Origin: Paenibacillus sp.
Lineage (GTDB): Bacteria > Bacillota > Bacilli > Paenibacillales > YIM-B00363
Assembly (NCBI RefSeq): GCF_035645195.1
Contig: NZ_DASQNA010000051.1
Span: forward strand, 1-64,000
DNA length: 64,000 bases
Direction of reading: 5' to 3'
Shown: positions 8,635 to 16,919 of the stretch, one piece after another
Position numbering within the stretch: position 1 is the stretch's first letter
Layout of the letters: every line of letters begins with the position of its first letter
The notes under the pieces: model-generated
Databases searched by the model: none
What the model was told of the DNA's origin: nothing
The model's input: only the letters and a program-made list of their open reading frames with translations
Position numbers and translations under genes: made by a program

Positions 8635-9489
8635 TTACCATAAATAGTCCATAAACGACGAGCGCATCAAGTTCGTATCGATATTGCACGCCTCCGCGTC
8701 GATGCCGTACTGCCAGACGTCGACGGTCGTGACGGCTTCGGCTTCGGGCGCGTACGCCTGCGGCGCGTTCGCCTTCGTCGTGATGCCGACCTCCACGTCG
8801 CTGGTCCATACGGCGAGCGCCGAGGCGAGTTCCTGATGCTGCCGCGCGAACGACAAATACGAGCGCAACGCCTTGCTATCGCTTGCCTCCACCAGTACAG
8901 CGTACAGGCCAGGCACGTACGGCGAGTCGAGCATCGTTTCGGTCCAGCCGCGGAGAAACTCGGCGTCCACCGGGTAATCCGGCTCGACGTCCGCGAAAAT
9001 CGCGACGCCTTCGGGAATGCCCGCCTCCCCCGCCAGCCGAATCGCCTGCTCCGCTTCCGCGACGCCTCGCTCGTACGTGGTCGCGTCCGTGAAGTGGTTG
9101 TAAATCGGCAAAATCTTGACGCCCTGCTCGTGCAGGAACGCCGCCTCCTCCCGCGTAATACCGTGAGAGACGCCTTCTTTCGTTTCCAAGTACCGTCCGA
9201 CGAACGCCGGGAACCCGAAATGTTCCTTCACGCAGGCGAAAAACTCCCGGTCGACGACGCTCGCCGTATCGATGCCCCAGACGGTGTCGATCGATTCCGG
9301 CGTCTCCGGCGCGGCAGGCGCTTCGGGCGCCGCCGGCGGCTCCGGATTCGCCCCGCCCGAAGGCGCTTCCGTCCGCGGCGGATCGATCGGCGCGCTCGCA
9401 GGCTCCTTCGCTCCCCCGTGGCAAGCGGACAGCAGCGCGGCCGCAAGCAGGCACGCAAGGCCGGTCCAAATCCATCGGTTTCGCTCCAT
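8635..9489 (-). CDS. DUF1906 glycoside-hydrolase-like lipoprotein
   Basis: A 284-residue lipoprotein: signal peptide, lipobox LLSAC (Cys23), a Pro/Ala/Glu-rich linker to about residue 68, then a TIM-barrel-like DUF1906 domain (Rv2525c/GH25-like). Its motifs include WGIDTAS, FVGRYLETKEG, GVKILPIYN and IFADVEPD. Such proteins are surface proteins presumed to bind or hydrolyse cell-wall glycan. AAGGGGGG lies 6 bases before the ATG, inside an inverted repeat that could hide it. It follows cbiO on the same strand with a 64-bp gap, so read-through is possible. Confidence 0.8.
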   Translation of the reverse strand: MERNRWIWTGLACLLAAALLSACHGGAKEPASAPIDPPRTEAPSGGANPEPPAAPEAPAAPETPESIDTVWGIDTASVVDREFFACVKEHFGFPAFVGRYLETKEGVSHGITREEAAFLHEQGVKILPIYNHFTDATTYERGVAEAEQAIRLAGEAGIPEGVAIFADVEPDYPVDAEFLRGWTETMLDSPYVPGLYAVLVEASDSKALRSYLSFARQHQELASALAVWTSDVEVGITTKANAPQAYAPEAEAVTTVDVWQYGIDAEACNIDTNLMRSSFMDYLW

Positions 9490-9495
9490 GAATGT

Positions 9496-9540
9496 CCCCC
9501 CTTGTTGTTAGGACAGTGTATGAACCTAACACTTGGGGGG
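9496..9540 (-). promoter_or_regulatory. Hairpin able to mask the DUF1906 ribosome site
   Basis: CCCCCC (minus strand, 9540-9535) can pair with the GGGGGG of the Shine-Dalgarno (9501-9496), and GTTAGG (9530-9525) with CCTAAC (9512-9507), around a 12-base loop. No T run follows, so it is not a standard terminator. A translation-controlling leader or a chance palindrome are both possible. Confidence 0.4.
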
Positions 9541-9553
9541 TGAAAAAATTAGG

Positions 9554-10396
9554 CTATTGCCGATTCCCGGACAACCATCGTTTGACTTCTTCCAGCCGAA
9601 TCGGCATGTCCGCCGGTTCGCCGGTCCACAGCGCGGCGGCGAGCTCGGCGATCGGCGGCAGCTCCAGCTTCGTCTCCGCGAGCAGCGTTCGATTCGCGAA
9701 CAGCTCGCGCGGCGTCATTTGGCCGAGGCAGACGCCGCCCTTCATGACGATCACGTCGTCGGCCCATTCGGCGACGAGCTGCATATCGTGCGTCGTCGTC
9801 ACGACGGTGCGTCCTTCCGCGGCGAGCCGCTCCATCAGACGCTGCAGTTCCTTCTTGCCGGCGGGGTCGAGGAACGCCATCGGCTCGTCGAACACGACGA
9901 CCTCCGTCTCCATCGCCAGCACGCCGGCGATCGCGACCGTCTTCCGCTGGCCGTAGCTCAGCTCGCTCGGATTCGCGTCGGCCAGCCGCTCGATGCCGAG
10001 CGAAGCGAGCGCGCCCCGGGCGAGCCGCTCCGCCTCGGCGCGGGGAACGCCCCGCTGCAGCGGAGCGAACGAGACGTCCTCAAGGACCGTCAGCGCGACG
10101 ATTTGGTCGTCCGGATCTTGGAACACGACGCCGACATGGTCCGTCATCCGGTCGCGAAGCGCCGCGTCCAACGGCCGGCCCCGAAAGCGCACCTCTCCGG
10201 ACGTCGGCCGGTACAAGCCGTTCATATGGAAGACGGCCGTCGATTTGCCGGCGCCGTTGCCGCCGACGATCGCCGTCTTCCGTCCGGGACGCACCTCGAA
10301 GGTGACGCCGGAGAGCGCCGCCTGCCCGTCCCGGTATTGATACGTGACGCGGTCGAACGCGATGACCGGTTCCGTTTGCTGCGTCATCTCCTTCAT
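9554..10396 (-). CDS. cbiO: ECF transporter ATPase CbiO/NikO
   Basis: A 280-residue ABC ATPase of the cobalt/nickel ECF type. It has Walker A GGNGAGKST (45-53), Q-loop FQDPDDQ (the ECF-type variant), signature LSYGQRK and Walker B VVVFDEP. It energises uptake of Ni2+ or Co2+ with the CbiM, CbiN and CbiQ proteins upstream. The ATG at 10396 overlaps the cbiQ TGA (ATGA). A second ATG nine bases on (10387) has better spacing from GGGAGG and may be the true start. A longer open frame upstream of this start is only a shadow of cbiQ. Confidence 0.92.
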   Translation of the reverse strand: MKEMTQQTEPVIAFDRVTYQYRDGQAALSGVTFEVRPGRKTAIVGGNGAGKSTAVFHMNGLYRPTSGEVRFRGRPLDAALRDRMTDHVGVVFQDPDDQIVALTVLEDVSFAPLQRGVPRAEAERLARGALASLGIERLADANPSELSYGQRKTVAIAGVLAMETEVVVFDEPMAFLDPAGKKELQRLMERLAAEGRTVVTTTHDMQLVAEWADDVIVMKGGVCLGQMTPRELFANRTLLAETKLELPPIAELAAALWTGEPADMPIRLEEVKRWLSGNRQ

Positions 10397-11100
10397 CCTC
10401 CCGCCGTGAAGTCCCAAACGAATAATATGATCGCCCCTCCCGCCAGCCACGCCGCTTTCCAGCCGTCCCCCGGAGCGCTCGCCGGCAGGTCGCCCGCCTC
10501 GGCGCCGCGTCCGCGGTACCCTCGGGAGAGCATGCCAAGGTAGACGCGTTCGCTTCGGCGTAGCACCCGCAGCAGCAGCGAACCGAGCAGCTTGGACAAG
10601 GCGGCGTAAGTGCGGACCGAAAACCAGCCGGATCCGACCCGAAACCCCCGGCTGTGCAGCCCCCTCCGCATGGCGAGCGCCTCCTCCCGGAACACGTCGA
10701 CATACCGGAGCGTGAACAGCGCCATTTCGACGAAAATCGACGGAACCTTCAGCCGAAGCAGCGTTTGGAAAAACGTTTGCGGCGTCAAGCCATGGAACGC
10801 GAGCGTCAGCGTCTGCGCCGCGAACGTAAGCCGCCCGGCGTACAACGCCGCCTTCCCCCAGCCTCCGGAACCTTCCGCCAGCGGAAAATAAATCAGCATA
10901 AAACCGATGAGCGGCAGCACGAGCCGAAATCGGCGCCAAAAAAAACGGGCGGGCACGCCGCCCGCCGCAAGCCAAACAACACCTAACCCGACGAAAGCCG
11001 CCGCCGTCGTCCAGCGGGACACGGACACGCCTAGCGCAAGGGCGCCGAACAGCGCGACGATTCGAAGGCGAGGGTCCCGTATGGAGGCGAGCGCCGTCAT
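10393..11100 (-). CDS. cbiQ: ECF transporter T component CbiQ/NikQ
   Basis: A 235-residue membrane protein with about five helices and, in the cytoplasmic loop, the two short coupling motifs typical of T components (ALAMRRGLHSRGF and YLGMLSRGYRG), which contact the ATPase. It begins at an ATG overlapping the cbiN stop and ends in an ATGA overlap with cbiO. Upstream in-frame sequence belongs to the antisense of cbiN and is not coding. It links ATP hydrolysis to the CbiM substrate unit. Confidence 0.9.
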   Translation of the reverse strand: MTALASIRDPRLRIVALFGALALGVSVSRWTTAAAFVGLGVVWLAAGGVPARFFWRRFRLVLPLIGFMLIYFPLAEGSGGWGKAALYAGRLTFAAQTLTLAFHGLTPQTFFQTLLRLKVPSIFVEMALFTLRYVDVFREEALAMRRGLHSRGFRVGSGWFSVRTYAALSKLLGSLLLRVLRRSERVYLGMLSRGYRGRGAEAGDLPASAPGDGWKAAWLAGGAIILFVWDFTAGG

Positions 11101-11378
11101 TGAGACGACCGGCGCGCCAGCACCCGGCCGAGCCCCCAGAACGCCGCGAACGTCAGCGCCACGCCGACGACGCCCGCAAGGCTGGCGGAAAGCCAAGAAT
11201 CGATGCCGGGCACCGTGTAGTCGGGCAGCGGCGAAGCGAGCACGCTCGTCGCTCCTTCGATGTACCCGGTCTCCTCGCCGGCCTTCTCGAACCCGTCCGG
11301 ATGCGACGAGGCGAATAGCGAGACGACTCCCGCCAACACGAAGGAGACGGCTAACCATGCCAGAACGCGTTTCTTCAT
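11097..11378 (-). CDS. cbiN: CbiN/PDGLE-type small transporter subunit
   Basis: A 93-residue protein with two membrane helices and the signature PDGFEKAGE on the outer face, the PDGLE-type sequence of CbiN/NikN subunits. It is required with CbiM for metal capture. It is coupled at both ends: its ATG overlaps the cbiM stop and its stop overlaps the cbiQ start, each by four bases. The call follows from the motif, size and position. Confidence 0.88.
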   Translation of the reverse strand: MKKRVLAWLAVSFVLAGVVSLFASSHPDGFEKAGEETGYIEGATSVLASPLPDYTVPGIDSWLSASLAGVVGVALTFAAFWGLGRVLARRSSQ

Positions 11379-12010
11379 GCGCTCATCCCCTCCTTCGCCG
11401 CGAAATGGAACGACGAACGCAGCGCGAACGGCAGCACGACCGCCGTGATGAGCCCTTCGCCGACGCCGATGATAGCATGCCAGAACAGCAGCGCGGACGC
11501 TGCCGGAACGAAGCCGATGACGCCGGACAGCGCGAGCAGACCCGCGCCGCACAGCGCGACGCAGACGACCGACAGCCACGCGCTGATAAAGCCGGAGGCG
11601 GCCATCGGCACGCGCAGTCCGCGCAGCAGCCGATGCGCGAGGGCGGCGACCGCCGGAGCCAGGATGCCCATGAGCAGCACGTTCGCGCCGAGCGCCGTGA
11701 CGCCCCCGTCCTGGAAGACGAACGCCTGTATGGCCACCACCGTCGTCATGATGAGCGTCGCCGGCCAGAAGCCGAATAATATCGCGCACAGCGCGCCGCC
11801 GATCAAATGACCGGACGCCGCCGCCCCGAGCAGCGGGAAATTGATCATTTGCGAAGCGAATACGAACGCCGCCATGGCGCCCATGACCGGAACCGTCCGG
11901 TGATCGAGCTTCGTGCGGGAATACCGCACGCCGCGGGCGAGCGCGACCGCGGATACGACCGCCGAGGCCCCCCACACCGCAGGACTTAAAATGCCGTCAG
12001 GAATATGCAT
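11375..12010 (-). CDS. cbiM: Nickel/cobalt ECF substrate-binding membrane protein CbiM/NikM
   Basis: A 211-residue membrane protein with the invariant N-terminus MHIPDG, whose amino group and second-position His coordinate Ni2+ or Co2+. That requirement fixes the start at 12010 rather than an in-frame ATG 15 bases earlier. About seven helices follow. GGAGA precedes the start. It heads the cbiMNQO operon, with nikR upstream on the same strand. Nickel is the more likely substrate given nikR and the NikR-like operator. No nickel enzyme is encoded in this window. Confidence 0.92.
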   Translation of the reverse strand: MHIPDGILSPAVWGASAVVSAVALARGVRYSRTKLDHRTVPVMGAMAAFVFASQMINFPLLGAAASGHLIGGALCAILFGFWPATLIMTTVVAIQAFVFQDGGVTALGANVLLMGILAPAVAALAHRLLRGLRVPMAASGFISAWLSVVCVALCGAGLLALSGVIGFVPAASALLFWHAIIGVGEGLITAVVLPFALRSSFHFAAKEGMSA

Positions 12011-12039
12011 TGCTTCTCTCCACACCTTTCCGCCGAATC

Positions 12040-12067
12040 GTGTTACGAATCGTTAAAATTGTAGCAC
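12040..12067 (-). promoter_or_regulatory. Candidate NikR operator of cbiMNQO
   Basis: An inverted repeat GTGTTAC-N14-GTAGCAC (12040-12046 and 12061-12067) overlaps an extended -10 (TGNTACAAT, minus strand). It differs by one base from the GTGTTAC-N13/14-GTAACAC form I recall for NikR outside the enterobacteria. Binding here would block the promoter when nickel is abundant. Confidence 0.6.
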
Positions 12068-12102
12068 AATCCGGACAGGAAAACCTGACATCCGAAAATT
12101 TT

Positions 12103-12552
12103 TTAATGCGAATGGCCGTGTTCGCCGTCGTGCGCCGACGTCTCGATATGGCTTACCGACAGCTCCGCGTACGTCACCCCGCGCAGCACCCGAATCGCTT
12201 CGTTCAACTGGCGCAGCCGGCCGTAGGCGCCCTTCACCACGACGATTTCGAGACATTGGTCGTGATTCAGATGCACGTGCATCGTGGAGACGATGTCGTG
12301 ATGGTAATCGTGCTGCAGCTCCGTCAGCTGCTGCGACAAGTCCGACACATGGTGGTCGTAGACAATGACGACCGTGCCCGCCACCGCCGCGGTCGGCGCC
12401 AGCCGATCCGTCTGCAGCAGCTCCTTGCGCACTAAGTCCCGAATCGCCTCGGACCGGTTGCCGTACCCCCGCTCCGCGATGACCCGGTCGAATTGCTCGA
12501 CCAACTCTTGGGGCATCGACACGCCGAACCGGACGAGCTCCTTCTCTTTCAT
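12103..12552 (-). CDS. nikR: Nickel-responsive regulator NikR
   Basis: A 149-residue ribbon-helix-helix plus ACT-domain repressor. The N-terminal part (about 5-45) is the DNA-binding RHH fold. The C-terminal part has the nickel site, with histidines around 81-85, H92 and H94 in MHVHLNHDQC, and Cys100, matching H76/H87/H89/C95 of E. coli NikR. A His-rich tail ends the protein. It presumably represses cbiMNQO, 92 bp downstream. The ribosome site is weak (GGCGGTG), and an ATG 18 bases upstream (MNGGAD) is an alternative start. Confidence 0.92.
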   Translation of the reverse strand: MKEKELVRFGVSMPQELVEQFDRVIAERGYGNRSEAIRDLVRKELLQTDRLAPTAAVAGTVVIVYDHHVSDLSQQLTELQHDYHHDIVSTMHVHLNHDQCLEIVVVKGAYGRLRQLNEAIRVLRGVTYAELSVSHIETSAHDGEHGHSH

Positions 12553-12622
12553 GTCCGCACCGCCGTTCATGGTATGATTGGTATGCAGATTGTACCACGA
12601 TTCGAAGGCGGAGGGGTATCCG

Positions 12623-13174
12623 GTGACGCTGCGATTTTCGACGCTGTCCGTTTGGGACGAGCGAGCTTGGAAACAGGTCGAGCCGATCTTCGACGAGGCG
12701 TTCCCGCCGCAAGGCCGCAAGACGGCCCGCATGGTGAGGAAAATCGTCGAAACGTCGGCCGGCTTTTTGCATATCGGCTTAGAGAACGACCGCCCCGTCG
12801 CTATGGCGGTAACCGGGAAGCTGCCGGAGCTGAACGCGCTGCTCATCGACTACATCGCTGTGGCGTCCGCGGCTCAATCCCGCGGCATCGGCTCGGCCAT
12901 GACGGCCTTCCTGGCCGACGAGGCGTCCTCGCGCGGTTATGGGGCGCTCGTCATCGAAATCGAAGCGGACGTTACGGCCGAGAATGCGGCGCGCGAACGG
13001 TTTTGGACGTCCGCCGGCTTCGTCCGTACCGACTACGTGCACGCGTACCGGTGGGTGCCCGAGCCGTACCGCGCGCTGTACAAGGAGCTGCGCCCGGACG
13101 CGGCGCTGCCGCACGACGGGGAGGCGCTGTTCCGGTCCATTACGTCCTTCCACGGGAACATTTGGCGCGGCTGA
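12623..13174 (+). CDS. GNAT acetyltransferase
   Basis: A 183-residue GNAT-fold protein. The acetyl-CoA loop is the QSRGIGSAM segment after a beta strand (LLIDYIAV), and ENAARERFWTSAGFVRT is the typical last GNAT motif. The substrate is unknown. The GTG at 12623 has GGAGGGG 6 bases ahead. It diverges from nikR across a short intergenic region and its 3' end overlaps the GtrA gene by 35 bases on the opposite strand. Confidence 0.8.
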   Translation: MTLRFSTLSVWDERAWKQVEPIFDEAFPPQGRKTARMVRKIVETSAGFLHIGLENDRPVAMAVTGKLPELNALLIDYIAVASAAQSRGIGSAMTAFLADEASSRGYGALVIEIEADVTAENAARERFWTSAGFVRTDYVHAYRWVPEPYRALYKELRPDAALPHDGEALFRSITSFHGNIWRG

Positions 13175-13541
13175 ACACGACCGTTCGCAGCAGGACGTAA
13201 TGCAGCCCCGTGTACAGCACGCTCCCGGCGATCGCCGCCGTTTGGTCGGCGGTCAGCGGCGCCGCCGCGGCTCCGGCCAGCGCCGCGCGAGCGCCCGGAT
13301 ACGCGGCGAGGTAGCACAGCAGGCTGACCGCCGCGAACCGCGCCGCCGCGCCGGCCGTCCCGCCGGTGTGCCGGAACGTGAACCGGCGGTTGAGCGCGAA
13401 GCTGACGCACAGCCCTGCGAGCGTGCCGGCGAACGTCGCTGGCGCGTACGGAACGCCGAGCGCCAGCGACGAAAACATGACGGCGTAGCCGACCGCCGTG
13501 TTGGCGACGCCGACGAGCAGAAATCGGCCGAACGAACCCAT
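13140..13541 (-). CDS. GtrA-family membrane protein
   Basis: A 133-residue protein with four helices and the GtrA signature (RFLLVGVANTAVGY at the N-terminus and SFALNRRFTFR in the middle). GtrA proteins are thought to help flip or present undecaprenyl-phosphate-linked sugars in cell-surface glycan synthesis. It starts 6 bp after the stop of the large membrane protein, on the same strand, so the two probably form an operon in surface glycan modification. Confidence 0.85.
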   Translation of the reverse strand: MGSFGRFLLVGVANTAVGYAVMFSSLALGVPYAPATFAGTLAGLCVSFALNRRFTFRHTGGTAGAAARFAAVSLLCYLAAYPGARAALAGAAAAPLTADQTAAIAGSVLYTGLHYVLLRTVVFSRAKCSRGRT

Positions 13542-13547
13542 CGCGCG

Positions 13548-14996
13548 TCAAGCCGTCCTTGACGCCGCGCGCCGCCGCCGTTTCGCCGCCGCCGCGGCCG
13601 TTCGCGCGAGCACGGCGGCAAGCAGCGCCGCCCCCGTCGCCGCCATGAAGTCGAAGGCCGCATTATATAGAAACAAGTGCTTCGCGAGATCGGCGTCGCC
13701 GTCGCCGAGGATCGGCGTGACGTAGGCGATCGCGGCGACGCACGGAACCGCCAGCAGCGGCGCGCGGCATGCGGGATCGAGGCCCGCCCGCGCGCACGCC
13801 CGGCGGCTCGACGCCAGCGCCGCGTACGCGAGCGCGACCGCCGCGGCGAACGGCGCGCTCGCCGGCACGTTCGCGCGCTTCCACTCGCTCCACCACGCCC
13901 CCTCCAGATGAACGGCGCCGGCCGGCTTCCCCGCTTCCTTCGCGTAGCTGCCCACGTAATAGGGCCGGATCGTCGTGCTGTGCTCCGCCGCCCGCGCGAG
14001 CCGCTCCACGAACCGCAGCGGATTCGCCGCATAATATCGGAGAACGTCGCCGTGACCGATCCGGTCGTAAAATAAAGCGGTAAGGCGCGGAGAGCTTTGC
14101 GGAATCGCCGTCCCCGCCTCGAAATAGTTCGTGCCGGCGAGCGGCGCGAGCTCCTCCGGCAGCCCCAGCTCCCGCAGGTCGGCGGCGACGTCGTCCGAAT
14201 GCTTCAGAATGCCGTAAAACACCGTCTGATATAAATTGATCCGCTTCAGCTCCTTCGGCGCCGCGGCATACATCGCCGCGCCGGCGAGCAGCACGGCCGC
14301 CGCCGCGGCCAGCGCCGCCCGGCGCCCGCGCGTTCCCGCCGGGCGCGGCGCCAGCAGCGGCAGCGCCGCGAACGCCGCCGCCAGCGGAGCGTTCTGCGCC
14401 TTCGCCCCGATGCACAGGATTGCCGCCGCGGCGAACAGCGTGAGCGCCGTCCGGCTCCCCCGCCGCGCGTGCAGCGCGAAGCCGATCGCGAACAGGAAGC
14501 CGAGCAGCGATGCCGGCTCTCCGTACAGCGAATGGAAATAGGCGACGTAACCGACATCCGTGAAAAGGAACGCAAGCGCAGCCGCGATCGCCAGCCGCAG
14601 CGGCCGCGCCGCCGAGAGCCCGGTGTAAATGACGGAGATCGCTGCGGCGAGGCATACCCCGTACACCGCGCCCAGCGCCGCGATCCGGAACGCATCGCCG
14701 CCGAACAGCGCCGCGTTCACGACCTTGGCCGCGAACAAAAACAACAAATGCGTGGACGGATAGCCGCCGAAGCCCCAAGGGACGTTCGCGTATTCGAAAA
14801 TCGCGTAGCCGAAATATTTGTCCGCGTATGCCGCGGCGCCGCTCGGGTACCCAATGCCCGCCGTCGCCATGACGCGCTCGAAATCGCCGTTGTTCGCCAT
14901 GCCGATCATCGGCTCGTGCGCGATGCCGAGATAGATGCGCAGCAGGCAAAATGCCGCGAGCGCGGCGAGCGCCGCCGCCTCCGTTCTGGTTTTCAT
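13548..14996 (-). CDS. Polytopic glycan-biosynthesis protein (GT-C/WsfD-like)
   Basis: A 482-residue protein with about 11 membrane helices and a long outer loop. Just after helix 1 comes MANNGDFERVM, a motif I associate with WsfD-type glycan hexose transferases of Paenibacillaceae S-layer glycan loci. The acidic NNGDF segment would fit the active-site loop of a GT-C enzyme. AGGAAG lies before the ATG at 14996; an in-frame start 42 bases earlier has no better support. It is followed by GtrA. The GT-C assignment is probable; the WsfD name is from memory. Confidence 0.6.
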   Translation of the reverse strand: MKTRTEAAALAALAAFCLLRIYLGIAHEPMIGMANNGDFERVMATAGIGYPSGAAAYADKYFGYAIFEYANVPWGFGGYPSTHLLFLFAAKVVNAALFGGDAFRIAALGAVYGVCLAAAISVIYTGLSAARPLRLAIAAALAFLFTDVGYVAYFHSLYGEPASLLGFLFAIGFALHARRGSRTALTLFAAAAILCIGAKAQNAPLAAAFAALPLLAPRPAGTRGRRAALAAAAAVLLAGAAMYAAAPKELKRINLYQTVFYGILKHSDDVAADLRELGLPEELAPLAGTNYFEAGTAIPQSSPRLTALFYDRIGHGDVLRYYAANPLRFVERLARAAEHSTTIRPYYVGSYAKEAGKPAGAVHLEGAWWSEWKRANVPASAPFAAAVALAYAALASSRRACARAGLDPACRAPLLAVPCVAAIAYVTPILGDGDADLAKHLFLYNAAFDFMAATGAALLAAVLARTAAAAAKRRRRAASRTA

Positions 14997-15149
14997 CCGC
15001 CGTCTTCCTTTCGTTCGTTCCTTCCTTCCTCTCAGCATCGTCCAAACGGGCCGCCGTTACACCTGACGCGTCCTTTTCTGACGGACAATGTTCTTCTAGG
15101 CGCGGCTGGGCATATGGTATCCCATCTTGGAATTGGAGAGTGAACTATT

Positions 15150-15638
15150 GTGAACATGAATCCGGGGCACGTCAAATATTTAGCATGGCACGAAACGCTG
15201 GAGCTGCATGAGCTGGTGGCGTTCCAAACCGGGCAGCTCGTCGCCTTCAAAAAGAAGCTGCCGTCGCTCGACGATCCGGCGCTGCGCGCCCTGTACGTCG
15301 AAAGCATCGCCGCGCTCGAAATGAATCTCCGCGAGCTGCTCGCGTTCTATCCGAAGGCGCCGGTTTTCGCGCGCAAAGACGAGCCGGAGCTGCCCGCCGT
15401 GGAGTCCGCCCAGCTGCTCGGCGTCGTCAAGACGGCCGTCCGCAACTACGCGATCGCCATTACGGAGACGGCGACGCCCGAGCTTCGCGCGGTGCTCCTG
15501 AAGCACCTGACGGCCGCCATCGCGCTGCATGCGAAGGTGTTCCAGTTTATGCTCGAACGCGGCTACTATCCCGCTTACAACCTCGATCAGCTGCTGGCGG
15601 GCGACGTGAAGAACGCGCACGCGGCGTTGTCGCTGTAA
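15150..15638 (+). CDS. Spore-coat-like helical protein
   Basis: A 162-residue, mostly helical protein with a ferritin-like pattern of histidines and acidic residues ([16 protein letters not shown], then [12 protein letters not shown] near the end), resembling CotF/coat-associated proteins of Bacillales. The GTG at 15150 has GGAGAG 9 bases upstream. CATATGGTA at 15111 resembles a mother-cell sigma factor -10, but no matching -35 was found. It is monocistronic. The coat role is inferred from family resemblance only. Confidence 0.6.
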   Translation: MNMNPGHVKYLAWHETLELHELVAFQTGQLVAFKKKLPSLDDPALRALYVESIAALEMNLRELLAFYPKAPVFARKDEPELPAVESAQLLGVVKTAVRNYAIAITETATPELRAVLLKHLTAAIALHAKVFQFMLERGYYPAYNLDQLLAGDVKNAHAALSL

Positions 15639-15668
15639 CGATCGGCCGTACCCTTCCCGGTCCTGCGG

Positions 15669-15818
15669 CGGCCACGTAGTCGGAGAAACTCCGACTATTC
15701 GCGCCAGCCCGGCCCCCAGCGGCCTTGTAGTCGGAGAAACTCCGACTATTCGCGCCTGCCCGGCCTCCGGCGGCCATGTAGTCGGAGAAACTCCGACTAC
15801 TCGCCCCAGCCTGCCGCC
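15669..15818. repeat. Three 51-bp tandem repeats, each with a 9-bp palindrome
   Basis: Units start at 15669, 15720 and 15771. Each contains TAGTCGGAG-AAA-CTCCGACTA (15677-15697, 15728-15748, 15779-15799), a perfect 9-bp stem with a 3-base loop. Spacer sequences differ slightly while the palindromes are identical. They lie between the coat-like gene and the convergent siderophore-binding gene. Confidence 0.95.
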
Positions 15819-15828
15819 GACAATACAA

Positions 15829-15857
15829 AACCCGTCGAGGAAAATCCTCGACGGGTT
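15829..15857 (-). terminator. Terminator of the siderophore-uptake operon
   Basis: A 13-bp perfect stem (AACCCGTCGAGGA and its complement) with an AAA loop. It is followed on the minus strand by a TTTT run and lies 23 bases past the binding-protein stop. Confidence 0.85.
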
Positions 15858-15880
15858 CGCGCGCGGCAGCCCACTAGGCC

Positions 15881-16906
15881 TTACAGCTTCGCGCCTTCCT
15901 TCACTTCTTTCACCATTTCCGGAACGGAGACGAGACCGCCGCCGGATACGTACCAAAAGCTCGGATCCAAATAAATAATGTTTCCGTCCTGATACGCCTT
16001 CGTGTTTTTCACGAGCTCGTTCTCCATCAGCGCGCTCGCCGGCGCCGCGCCTTCCGCCGCGACGACCGCGTTGCGGTCGACGACGAACAAATAGTCCGGG
16101 TTCTTCTCGACGATGTACTCGAACGTGACGCTCATGCCGTGCGTCGACACTTCGATGTTCGGATCGACCGGCGCGAAGCCGAACACGTCGTGGATGATGC
16201 CGAAGCGCGAGCCGGTGCCGTATGCGCTCAGGTTGCCTTCGTTCGTCAGAACGATCAGCGCGTTCTTGCCGGATGCGGTTACCGCCGCGTTCAGCTCGGC
16301 GATTCTCTTCTCGACGGCCGTCAGTTCCGCCGCGACCTCGTCTTCTTTGCCGAAAATTTGGCCGAGCGTCGTGACGTTGGACTTGAACGACTCCATATAG
16401 TTCTTGCTGTCCACCCCGACGAATACGGTCGGAGCGAGCTTGCTCAATTCTTCATAGTGCGCGTTCTGGCGTCCGGAGATCAAAATAAGGTCCGGATCGA
16501 TTTCCGCGATTTTCTCGAAGTCCGGCTCCTGCAGGCTGCCGACGTTGGCATAGTCGCTCCCGGCGTATTTCTCGAGATACTTCGGCACCGAGCCGGATTG
16601 CGGAACGCCCGCGACCGGAACGCCGAGTTTATCAAGCGTGTCGAGCGTGCCCCAATCGAATACGATGACCTTCGCCGGGTTGACCGGCACGACCGTTTCG
16701 CCCAGCTGATGCGTGACCGTAATTTCCGCGGCAGCCGCCGGCTCTTCCGCAGTACCCGCCTCGCTCTCCGCCGCAGTCGGCTCCTCCGCCTGCGCTTCGA
16801 CCGCCGCCGGCGCCGCCGCGCCGCTCCCCGCATCGTTCCCGCCGCCGCAAGCCGCAAGCAGCAGCATGAACGCCAATAGCACCGCCAATCCCGTCATTTT
16901 CTTCAT
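15881..16906 (-). CDS. Iron-siderophore ABC binding lipoprotein (YclQ/FatB-like)
   Basis: A 341-residue solute-binding lipoprotein: signal peptide, lipobox LLAAC (Cys20), an Ala/Glu-rich linker, then a class III (FhuD/CeuE-type) binding domain from about residue 65. The VIVFDWGTLDTLDKLGV and PDLILISGRQ motifs are like YclQ/FatB/CeuE proteins that bind catecholate or petrobactin-like siderophores. AAGGAG sits 9 bases before the ATG at 16906. It is the last gene of the Fur-controlled operon that begins with the nitroreductase. Confidence 0.87.
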   Translation of the reverse strand: MKKMTGLAVLLAFMLLLAACGGGNDAGSGAAAPAAVEAQAEEPTAAESEAGTAEEPAAAAEITVTHQLGETVVPVNPAKVIVFDWGTLDTLDKLGVPVAGVPQSGSVPKYLEKYAGSDYANVGSLQEPDFEKIAEIDPDLILISGRQNAHYEELSKLAPTVFVGVDSKNYMESFKSNVTTLGQIFGKEDEVAAELTAVEKRIAELNAAVTASGKNALIVLTNEGNLSAYGTGSRFGIIHDVFGFAPVDPNIEVSTHGMSVTFEYIVEKNPDYLFVVDRNAVVAAEGAAPASALMENELVKNTKAYQDGNIIYLDPSFWYVSGGGLVSVPEMVKEVKEGAKL

Positions 16907-16919
16907 AACCAACCACTCC

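Noticed and set aside
10397-10975. In-frame extension of the CbiO ATPase to a 473-residue protein
   Set aside because: The extra part lies over cbiQ in another frame, is very Arg-rich and has no ribosome site; the real start overlaps the cbiQ stop.
12570-12600. NikR operator before nikR and the GNAT gene
   Set aside because: GTATGA is present but TCATAC is not at the expected N16; the palindrome matches only about 4 of 7 positions of the other NikR form.
15669-15818. CRISPR array
   Set aside because: Repeats are contiguous with near-identical spacers, there are only three and no cas genes; tandem palindromes instead.
15547-15828. Repetitive open frame across the 51-bp repeats on the minus strand
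   Set aside because: It is explained by the repeat period of 51, a multiple of three; no ribosome site, and it overlaps the coat-like gene end.
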